Origin: DAINBT01 sp036732785
Lineage (GTDB): Bacteria > Planctomycetota > Phycisphaerae > Sedimentisphaerales > SM23-30
Direction: 5' to 3'
NCBI GenBank assembly: GCA_964537505.1
Contig: CAZICK010000114.1
Coordinates: 1-10,532 of the forward strand
DNA: 10,532 bases
The position numbers were made by a program, and so were the translations under genes. The notes beneath the pieces are model-generated. The model saw only the letters and a program-made list of their open reading frames with translations. It searched no databases and was not told the origin of the DNA. Shown here piece after piece: positions 1 through 7,200 of the stretch (its first letter is position 1; every line of letters starts with the position of its first letter).

Positions 1-3000
1 CCGTCATCGTAATCTGGCTACTGCTTACCGCAGCGGGAGCCGAGGCAAACGTCGCAGGATTTGGTGTCGGCGGATCGGTATCAGAGGAGCCATACTCGTA
101 GTATTTAAGCGATACGTCGTCAAAGTGGGACTGTGTGCTTTCGGCGTCTCGGCCGAGGCCACAGACAATCTTTATAGCCTGGCCAGTGTAGCTGGTAAGG
201 TCGTTAACGTCATACATCCTGATGAATGCCTGATAGGTACCGCTCAAAACCGGGTCCACCGAGGAAGTTGGCGTGACTTCTACTCCGTTGGCCAACAGTT
301 TTAGCACTACAGGAGTCGCGGAGCCATTGGCGTACATCGAAAGTATGTAGGTGGCGTTGTACTGGATGTTGCCGAGAGAGGCTTCCGAGGTGATCAGGCC
401 ACCGGCTGGATTGCCCCAGTCGGCGCCGTTGGCCAAGTAGCAATAAGCCCCACTGGGGGTATGGTTGTTTCCGGTTGATACGGAACCCTGAAGGTTTCCA
501 GTAGCCTGGTCCCGTCCATACGTTCCGCCCCAAGCGATCCAGCCGTCCCTGTCGTAGCCGAGCCAACCGGGGATATCGGCCAGGGTGCCGGTGGTTTGAT
601 CGGAGAAGGTGTACAAGCCGCTATCTATGGGGCAATCCGGTCCTACGCCCTGCGTCCAAGTTGTTATGGTCGCGGTGATCGTGGTTGAGTTCGGTTTGTA
701 AATTGTTTCAAAACCGCTGTTCGGCACGGTGACCACTATGCTACCGGCAAGAGGAGTCATGGTACTGGCCGGGGTCGATGCGGTGCCGGTATTCAACAGG
801 ACATCACGCATTTTCACCGTGTAGGTGTACTGGGTGTCAGGATTCAGTCCCGTGTCGTAATAGACAGGGTTGGTTACCCATCCGCTGTCAGTTGCGCCGG
901 GATTGCCGGAAGTCTCATCGAAGAAGTACGCGACCGGTGTAGAACCATCGACACCTATTGTCGATGCCATGACGATTTCGGTGTCGCTTACCGCGGTGGG
1001 AACCGTGGCAAACGTCGCAGGATTGGGTGTCGGCGCACCAGTATCCGCATCTGTCGTGGCAGATTCCGCGGTAGAGTAGCCGGTGTTATTGTGATTATTA
1101 CTGGTATCCCGTGCTTTCGCCTTGTAGGTGTACTGCGTCTGGGCCGTAAGGCCGGTATCGACATAAGTGTTGCTGGTCTGCCAGGCACTGTTGTGTCCGG
1201 CACCTGCGGTGCAGGCGAAGTAGTATTCGACACCGTGGAGATCATCAGTGGCAACTGAAGCCGTCATAGTAATCGAACTATCCCCGGCTGCCGCAGGAAC
1301 CGAAGACCAGGTCATCGGGTCAGGTGTCGGCGGGGTGACATCCGGGTCATAATACAAGTCAATTATATACTGCATCGCGGCTTTAGCCGCGGTTCCTTCT
1401 TCAGTATCATAAATATATTTCCACACATTATACCATCCATACTGGTAAAGCGGGTTTCCGCCTTCAGGTTGAGATGGATAGATAGTGAGGTAATGATCCC
1501 AGAATTCGGCATTATCCGCTGGGATGATGTCTTTATAATGTAGAAGACGGGTTTTAAATGCCGCGGATTTTTGTATTCCTTCATCTATCATCGCCTGTTG
1601 AAGATTACCGGGTTCCTCTGGATGAACGCCCCAACAATGAATCAAAGGCGTCATATCATAGCCGACAGCTTTTGAAAGCCGGAAAATACGGCTATCGATC
1701 TCAGTGAGGCCGTCACTTGGCGGCGGAGAGATATAGTCTAATTGCTCCTGGTAATAGAAGCTGATCAACTTATCCCATCCAAACATAGTACCGATCTCAA
1801 CACATCTGCCATAACCACGGTGTTGATATCGAACCTCATTGTACTCGGTATCCGTTAAGTCCATTGGGTTGCCGTTTCTGAAGTTTACGGTAACAAACCA
1901 CGTCAGGGCTGCCTGATCTACATCGATATTCTCCAAATACGCAAGTTGCATAGAATCTGTAAATGCGTCAACGAGTGGTATGCCAAACTTTTCGGTGGCA
2001 ACATACACATACGGCAGATTAACCGTGGCTTCTTCGTGTCCTGGGAATTTAGAAAACAACTGGCAATGGCTTAACTCGTGAAATTCCGTACTCCAACCGA
2101 GGACATTCGTCAGCCAGAAGTGGGAGGAATTCCCGTTCGTGGGATCATTTGGGTTGTAGCCGTGGTTTATTTGAGGGTAGCCGGTCCCATAAGCGCCATG
2201 TTGAATAGACAGGTCTGGTTGTACATACAACACGACCGTATTTCGAATATTATGAGGAGAAGCATACCCTATTAATTCGGAAACAGCGTCCATAGCCAAA
2301 TCCCAGTCAGCCATCTGTGATACAGGATCAGCGTAAGCGTAAATCCAACTGGTAGGTACGTTCATCATAAATTTGTCAGATTCAAAATCCGCCCATGGCC
2401 CGGGATGGTGACGTTCAGTATCGGTCCATTCCTGCAGTGTAGTCTGGTTAATACTCGTTGCCGAGAAAAGCGGAGACTGTACTACATTAGCTATTTCCAC
2501 CGTCTGGGTGCCAAAGTTCGCCTCGTATGGCACCATAATATATACCCCACCTCCAAGCGGGTTGGCAATACTGGTAACGGTGCTGGTAATGTTGAAACTC
2601 GTCGTTACTCGATCAAGTCTGCGAAGAGTATCTTTATAATATACGTACTTATCCACCGCATGGGCGCCCACCTGAATTTTAAAGCCCTGATTTACTATTG
2701 CCGATGGAACGGTTACTTCCCCGATACTGCCGGGCGCCAGGTAAACCCCGGTTGGTCTTCTGGCAGGTATAGGACCGTAGCATACAGGTTTTCCCCACAT
2801 CGTGGGGTTACTCGCATTTATGGCCACCGCGTATGAGACTTCCGGATCTACCGGAGGAGTGCATGCGCCTGGGAAGAAGTCCGATGTCTCAAGTATCTTC
2901 CCATTTAAGAAGGTTTGGTAGGTTTGGCAGTTCGCAGACGTATAAATTACGTCAATGATTGCCTGTTGCACTGCGAAAAGTGCCCGTTCCAATTCATACC

Positions 3001-3334
3001 CATCGGATCCTCCCTGAACTCTGGGGAATCCGCCATCAGTCTCTGCATTGATCCATAGCGGCCCTATAATTGTGTCATAATAGTCCGCTAAAGTGAAAGC
3101 TTCTCCCATAATGGTTGTGTTATCATCCATGTATGCCTTATTCGCTTCAATGGTCGCAGTCCGTGTTTCGATCTGAGGACCGGTTAATGGCGTTGTGCCA
3201 TCTATATGGTCCATAAGATCACTCATTGCAGCAGAAAGGTCGCCTAAAGTCCCCATTGCCACTTGAACCTGGCCCATGGCGAGGGCAAGAATCGCCATGG
3301 CTACAATTGTCAAAACATTTTTTCTACACATCAT
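1..3334 (-). CDS. Secreted M60/enhancin-like zinc metallopeptidase with fibronectin-III-like repeats (3' end outside window)
   Basis: The frame is open for about 1,111 codons from ATG 3334 and runs off the left edge, so the C-terminus is missing. AGGAG nine bases upstream supports this start over the adjacent second ATG. Residues 1 to about 28 look like a Sec signal peptide (CRK, then a hydrophobic run ending VAMG). Residues about 190-600 resemble the peptidase M60 (enhancin) family: a TGVYLAPGS strand region, a GGGVYIMVP strand, then HELSH at 419-423 and GHEEATVNL, where E435 is the probable third zinc ligand of the HExxH-x(8,28)-E motif. Fibronectin-III-like modules begin near 663, 762 and 1084, each opening with a PTPNP- or PTPDP-like linker. 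Residues about 863-1080 (NSGFE start, SHFDDVSL end) look like a carbohydrate-binding jelly roll. M60 enzymes cleave mucin-type glycoproteins, so an extracellular role on glycosylated substrate is inferred. The real substrate and any cell-surface anchor cannot be seen. Confidence 0.87.
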   Translation of the reverse strand, partial: MMCRKNVLTIVAMAILALAMGQVQVAMGTLGDLSAAMSDLMDHIDGTTPLTGPQIETRTATIEANKAYMDDNTTIMGEAFTLADYYDTIIGPLWINAETDGGFPRVQGGSDGYELERALFAVQQAIIDVIYTSANCQTYQTFLNGKILETSDFFPGACTPPVDPEVSYAVAINASNPTMWGKPVCYGPIPARRPTGVYLAPGSIGEVTVPSAIVNQGFKIQVGAHAVDKYVYYKDTLRRLDRVTTSFNITSTVTSIANPLGGGVYIMVPYEANFGTQTVEIANVVQSPLFSATSINQTTLQEWTDTERHHPGPWADFESDKFMMNVPTSWIYAYADPVSQMADWDLAMDAVSELIGYASPHNIRNTVVLYVQPDLSIQHGAYGTGYPQINHGYNPNDPTNGNSSHFWLTNVLGWSTEFHELSHCQLFSKFPGHEEATVNLPYVYVATEKFGIPLVDAFTDSMQLAYLENIDVDQAALTWFVTVNFRNGNPMDLTDTEYNEVRYQHRGYGRCVEIGTMFGWDKLISFYYQEQLDYISPPPSDGLTEIDSRIFRLSKAVGYDMTPLIHCWGVHPEEPGNLQQAMIDEGIQKSAAFKTRLLHYKDIIPADNAEFWDHYLTIYPSQPEGGNPLYQYGWYNVWKYIYDTEEGTAAKAAMQYIIDLYYDPDVTPPTPDPMTWSSVPAAAGDSSITMTASVATDDLHGVEYYFACTAGAGHNSAWQTSNTYVDTGLTAQTQYTYKAKARDTSNNHNNTGYSTAESATTDADTGAPTPNPATFATVPTAVSDTEIVMASTIGVDGSTPVAYFFDETSGNPGATDSGWVTNPVYYDTGLNPDTQYTYTVKMRDVLLNTGTASTPASTMTPLAGSIVVTVPNSGFETIYKPNSTTITATITTWTQGVGPDCPIDSGLYTFSDQTTGTLADIPGWLGYDRDGWIAWGGTYGRDQATGNLQGSVSTGNNHTPSGAYCYLANGADWGNPAGGLITSEASLGNIQYNATYILSMYANGSATPVVLKLLANGVEVTPTSSVDPVLSGTYQAFIRMYDVNDLTSYTGQAIKIVCGLGRDAESTQSHFDDVSLKYYEYGSSDTDPPTPNPATFASAPAAVSSSQITMT
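44..72 (-). repeat. Internal coding repeat of fibronectin-III-like linker, copy A
   Basis: This 29-bp block matches 1007-1035 at 28 of 29 positions. It encodes the linker and first strand of a fibronectin-III-like module (PTPNPATFA). Near identity at DNA level points to recent duplication or recombination between modules. Confidence 0.75.
1007..1035 (-). repeat. Internal coding repeat of fibronectin-III-like linker, copy B
   Basis: Partner of the block at 44-72, differing by one base. The equivalent stretch near 1298-1335 (PTPDPMTW) is clearly more diverged, so the modules are not all equally recent. Confidence 0.75.
2066..2080 (-). other. HExxH zinc-binding motif of the M60 peptidase
   Basis: These codons encode HELSH (residues 419-423): two zinc-binding histidines and the catalytic glutamate E420. 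Eleven residues after the second histidine comes E435 within EEATVNL, which matches the position of the third ligand in M60 proteins. All expected catalytic residues are present, so the enzyme is probably active. Confidence 0.8.
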
Positions 3335-3343
3335 AATAATGCA

Positions 3344-3348
3344 CTCCT
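3344..3348 (-). promoter_or_regulatory. Ribosome binding site of the M60 gene
   Basis: AGGAG on the minus strand lies nine bases before ATG 3334 and twelve before the second in-frame ATG. The spacing favours the first one. Confidence 0.7.
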
Positions 3349-3372
3349 AAAAAAAGTAATAAGGATTACTGT

Positions 3373-3394
3373 GTCCTCAAAACATATTGAGGAC
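3373..3394 (-). promoter_or_regulatory. Inverted repeat in the leader of the M60 gene
   Basis: GTCCTCAA and TTGAGGAC form a perfect 8-bp inverted repeat around a 6-base AT-rich spacer, about 40 bases upstream of the M60 start codon. It could be an operator for a dimeric regulator or a hairpin in the 5' leader. There is no T-run directly after it on either strand, so it does not look like an intrinsic terminator. No convincing -35/-10 pair could be assigned next to it. Confidence 0.45.
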
Positions 3395-3594
3395 GTACGC
3401 GATTTCCACACACACACACTTTAACATTGTCAGACCTGTTCGGCACTCGATTCGATGTTGGCGCAGCGCAACTGTGTTATAGAAGAAATTACTGTTGGAC
3501 AACGCCCCATTCAACCCTGTGGTGACAGACAGCTTAGCAGACCTCACGCCGAACAGCATCTGGGTCATATCAATCACTATCGTGCCTCCATCGC

Positions 3595-3669
3595 ATACGA
3601 AGATACGAAGATACGAAGATACGAAGATACGAAGATACGAAGATATGAAGATATGAAGATACGAAGATT
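3595..3669. repeat. Tandem repeat of 8-bp unit AGATACGA
   Basis: Eight full copies occupy 3601-3664, with partial units on both sides. Copies six and seven (3641-3656) read AGATATGA, a single C-to-T change shared by adjacent units, while copy eight returns to the consensus. The unit length is not a multiple of three, so all three plus frames stay open through it and give an EDTKIRRY-like translation, which explains the apparent open frame here. Such arrays grow and shrink by slipped-strand mispairing, and copy number probably differs between strains. Confidence 0.92.
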
Positions 3670-3748
3670 ACAAAAGCATCCGCAAACCTCCAATTAGTCT
3701 TCGTTGACGGCATATTAGCAAATCACATTTCCTTTTGCAAGTCTTTTT

Positions 3749-3787
3749 TTATTATTTTTCAACAAATTTATTATTATTTTCCAGCAA
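3749..3787. repeat. Imperfect AT-rich direct repeat
   Basis: Two 17-bp blocks (3749-3765 and 3771-3787) match at 15 of 17 positions, starting 22 bases apart. The pattern TTATTATTTT..CA.CAA could be a regulator site repeated about two helical turns apart, or simple low-complexity drift. Confidence 0.35.
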
Positions 3788-3890
3788 GTGACGTAACTCA
3801 TTGGTGTTGCTTGGTTTCCATGCGGTTTTTTTGGAGGGGGGGGTAAAAATTGTAAATTAGCCTGGTGTTGTTGTAGAAAACCTGGCGGAA

Positions 3891-3913
3891 GAAGGCCCCC
3901 GCCTTCGCGGGGG
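3891..3913. repeat. GC-rich REP-like hairpin with two overlapping stems
   Basis: CCCCCGC (3896-3902) pairs with GCGGGGG (3907-3913) around a CTTC loop. An overlapping perfect stem, GAAGGC (3891-3896) with GCCTTC (3901-3906), uses some of the same bases, so the two cannot form together. The sequence resembles extragenic palindromes of the CCCCCGCGAAGGCGGGGG type found scattered in many bacterial genomes. It lies between divergent genes, so a simple terminator role is unlikely. Confidence 0.6.
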
Positions 3914-3951
3914 AATTGTTCGCGGGGGTGACAATTGTTCGCGGGGGTGAC
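3914..3951. repeat. Exact tandem duplication of a 19-bp unit
   Basis: The unit AATTGTTCGCGGGGGTGAC occurs twice back to back (3914-3932 and 3933-3951). A degenerate continuation follows: GGTTCGGTGAC, then AATTGTTTG up to 3972. It repeats the GCGGGGG arm of the preceding hairpin, so the cluster probably arose by serial duplication of one arm of a REP-like element. The palindrome ACAATTGT appears at 3931-3938 and again at 3962-3969. Confidence 0.85.
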
Positions 3952-4203
3952 AGGTTCGGTGACAATTGTTTGTTTTCGCAGCAGGGAAGTAGTTATAAGT
4001 GATACTTCTTTCCAGGGATTTTTGGCATAAAATCATTTGTGAGACAGTGACTCTTGCATTTTCAACTCATTTCGGTAATAATACCCCCTTATTATTGAGA
4101 TGGCCGGTGTGTACGGCTAAAGCGGATGGACTCTGGCGGTTTGCGTCAGGCCGACTTGTGTTGAGTCGATGGTGTTGTGTTAACTCATTGGTAGAACGTA
4201 AGT

Positions 4204-4219
4204 TAGGAACTAGTTCCTA
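4204..4219. promoter_or_regulatory. Perfect 16-bp palindrome upstream of ileS
   Basis: TAGGAACTAGTTCCTA is fully self-complementary and ends 58 bases before the ileS start codon. In DNA it could be an operator for a dimeric repressor overlapping the promoter. In RNA it could form a short hairpin. It does not match the T-box antiterminator consensus that controls ileS in Firmicutes. Confidence 0.45.
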
Positions 4220-4264
4220 TACACCTTGGCAGTTTCCACCGGATCGGCGGACTATGAATTTTTC

Positions 4265-4268
4265 GGAG
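4265..4268 (+). promoter_or_regulatory. Ribosome binding site of ileS
   Basis: GGAG lies nine bases before ATG 4278. The closer ATG at 4272 is followed at once by TGA, so translation must start at 4278. Confidence 0.65.
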
Positions 4269-4277
4269 ATAATGTGA

Positions 4278-7200
4278 ATGTTTGAACAGGTCGATTCAAC
4301 CTGCAGGCACACTGAGTTGGAACATCGTATTCTCAAGTGGTGGGAGCAGACGGACGCTTTCAATAAGCTGCGTAAGAAGAACGCCGGCAATAAGCCCTGG
4401 TCCTTTCTGGATGGTCCCATTACCGCGAATAATCCCATGGGTGTGCACCATGCCTGGGGCCGAACGCTCAAGGACTGCTACCAGCGTTATCACGCTATGC
4501 TCGGCCATGATCAGCGTTGGCAGAATGGTTTCGATTGTCAGGGGCTGTGGGTAGAGGTCGAGGTTGAAAAGGAGATGGGTTTCGAGACCAAGATCGATAT
4601 TGTTCGGTCAGGGCTGGAGGATTTCGCCAATCGCTGTAAACAACGTGTGTGCAAGTATTCCAAGATTCAGACCGAGCAGTCGATTCGCCTGGGATACTGG
4701 ATGGATTGGGATAACAGCTACTACACCATAAGTGACGAAAACAACTATACTATCTGGTCGTTTCTGAAAAAGTGCTCTCATCGCGGTTTGATTTACAAAG
4801 GACTTGACGCTATGCCCTGGTGTCCGCGTTGCGAGACGGGCATCTCCGAACAGGAGCGTCGGGAAGGGTACAAGAACATAGAAGATGTCGCAGTTTTTGT
4901 GCGGTTTCCACTCAAAGGCCGCCGCAACGAATATCTGCTTGTCTGGACGACCACGCCCTGGACGCTCTCGGCCAATGTTGCCGCGGCTGTCAACCCTGAG
5001 TTGACCTATGTCCGGGCCTGTCAGGACGGCGAGATTTATTACCTGGCAGAATCGCTGGTTTCGGTAATGAAGGAGAAAGGGCCTTACACGATAGAAGAAA
5101 CGTTGCCCGGCAAAAAGATGATCGGCTGGGAATATGACGGTCCCTTCGATGAACTGGAAGCGGTAAAACGTACTTTCGCCGAGGCCGGCTATACGCACCG
5201 GGTTATCGGCTGGGAAGATGTTTGCGCTAGTGAGGGCGTGGGCATTGTCCATATCGCCCCGGGCTGCGGCAAGGAAGACTTCGATTTGAGTAAGGGCGAA
5301 GAACTGCCCATTTTAATGCCTATCGATGAGAGCGGTGTTTATGTTGATGGATACGGGTTTCTGACCGGCAAGTCGGCCGGGGCGGTTGCGGATGAAGTAA
5401 TCGTCAACCTTCGCGAAAAGGGAATCTACTATAAAAAAGAAAACTACCGTCACGATTATCCTCACTGCTGGCGATGTGGTACGCCACTTTTGTTTCGAAC
5501 CGTTAACGAATGGTATATCGATATGTCATGGCGTAAGGAAATAATGGACGTCGTTGACGAGATTCGCTGGATTCCGGAATGGGGCCGTGACCAGGAACTA
5601 AACTGGCTTGAGAATATGCACGACTGGATGATCAGTAAGAAACGGTTCTGGGGGTTGGCGTTGCCGATCTTCGAGTGCGAATGCGGCTGGTTTGACGTTA
5701 TTGGTTCCCGGCAGGAGTTGAAAGAACGAACCGTCGAAGGCTGGGAGATGTTCGAGGGCAATTCTCCGCATCGGCCGTGGATAGATGCTATTCGTATCAA
5801 ATGTGATAAGTGCGGCAAACTCGTCAAACGTATCGACGATGTCGGGAATCCGTGGCTCGATGCAGGTATCGTACCGTATTCGACCGTCAAATACGGCAGT
5901 GATCGCGATTACTGGAACAAGTGGATTCCGGCTGACCTGGTGCTGGAGTGTTTCCCGGGGCAGTTTCGTAACTGGTTCTATGCGTTGCTGGCGATGAGTA
6001 CGATGATGGAAGGTAAGTCGCCTTTCAAGACACTGCTGGGTCACGCCCTGGTCCGCGACGAGCAGGGCAATGAGATGCACAAATCGACCGGGAATGCCGT
6101 CTGGTTCGACGATGCCGCCGAGAAAATGGGCGTTGACGTTATGCGTTGGATATTCTGCGGTCATAATCCAACCAATAATCTCAGCTTTGGTTATCATATC
6201 GGCGATCAGGTTCGCCGGCGGGTGTTCAGCACATGGTGGAATGTGTACAGTTTTTTTGTCAACTATGCCCGTCTCGACGGTTTCGATCCCCATCGCCGGG
6301 CGGTTCCATACGATCAGCTTCAGGAGATCGACCGGTGGCTTCTGAGCAAACTGCAGGTTCTCGTTAAGGTGGCTAATGAGTCGCTGGTCAATTATAACGT
6401 GGCGGCGATGGTTCAATATGCGGATGATTTCATCGAGCGGCTGAGTAACTGGTATATTCGCCGTAACCGCCGTCGCTACTGGCGTCCCAAGAACGACTCT
6501 GACGCCGACAAACTTGGCGCTTATCAAACGCTTTATCGTGTCATGGTGGACCTATGTAAAATACTCGCACCGGTTACGCCATTTATCACGGAAGAGATTT
6601 ACCAGAACCTGGTGCGGAGTTATGATCAGAATGCTCCCGAAAGTGTTCATCACTGTGATTACCCGCAATTCGATGAGGCTTTATATACGGAGGGTCTTGC
6701 GGAGGATATGGATCTCGTGTCCGATATAGTCTCCTGCGCGCTAAGTTTGCGTGAAGCCAGTCAAATTCGGGTACGGCAACCATTGAGCCGATTAATTGTC
6801 GAGCCAACAGATGATCGTACCCGTGATGTGCTGTGCCGATTCGAGGCCCATATCCTGGATGAACTAAATATCAAGAAACTTGAAATCTGCGATATATCTA
6901 AATATGAAAGATATGAAGCCAAACCCAATCACAAGACTCTTGGCCCCAAGTTTGGTAAAGACATAAAAGTCATCGCCGCCTTGTTGGCTGAGGGATCTGT
7001 ATTGGATATCGCCAATGACGTAAAGGCAAATAGAGATATCATATTGAAGGGTGAAAAAGTATGGAGATTGCAGCCGGAAGATGTCATTATCGAAAAATTA
7101 GAAGTTGAGAATATGAGGTTCGCAACGGGACCCAGCTTTAGTTTGGCGCTTGATACTGAGATTACGGCTGAGCTTCTTCGTGAGGGGCTGGCACGCGATG

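Larger units (their letters stand above)
3335..4277. other. 943-bp intergenic region between divergent genes, no supported gene
   Basis: This spacer separates the minus-strand M60 gene from plus-strand ileS and must hold the promoters of both. Open frames in it (3377-3577 minus, 3455-3697 plus, 3999-4277 plus) have no ribosome binding site and no recognisable protein pattern, and the second is largely built from an 8-bp tandem repeat. The region contains a CA run (about 3408-3419), the 8-bp repeat array, an AT-rich stretch (about 3719-3785), a run of eight G (3836-3843), a GC-rich hairpin cluster and a 16-bp palindrome. I could not assign promoter hexamers with confidence. Confidence 0.7.

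Noticed and set aside
2405..2836. 143-codon open frame on the plus strand inside the M60 gene
   Set aside because: The opposite strand encodes the recognisable M60 N-terminal domain without interruption, so this frame is a shadow.
3377..3577. 66-codon open frame on the minus strand upstream of the M60 gene
   Set aside because: No ribosome binding site or family resemblance, and it overlaps the leader inverted repeat and a CA run. It is probably noncoding.
3455..3697. 80-codon open frame on the plus strand
   Set aside because: Much of it is the 8-bp tandem repeat read as EDTKIRRY. There is no ribosome binding site and the rest has no recognisable protein pattern.
3595..3951. CRISPR array
   Set aside because: The repeats are 8 bp and 19 bp in direct tandem with no spacers, and no cas gene is present.
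4160..4250. Functional tRNA gene
   Set aside because: Only a D-arm-like stretch is present, with broken pairs. No T-loop (GTTCGAAT-like) or matching acceptor stem can be found.
3999..4277. 92-codon open frame ending directly before ileS
   Set aside because: GTG start without a ribosome binding site and a composition unlike its neighbours. The ATGTGAATG junction would allow coupling, but nothing else supports a gene.
4160..4277. T-box riboswitch controlling ileS
   Set aside because: No AGGGTGGNACCGCG-like antiterminator and no terminator with a T-run before the start codon.
5598..6527. 309-codon open frame on the minus strand inside ileS
   Set aside because: It is an antisense shadow of the strongly supported ileS frame, and its sequence shows no family pattern.
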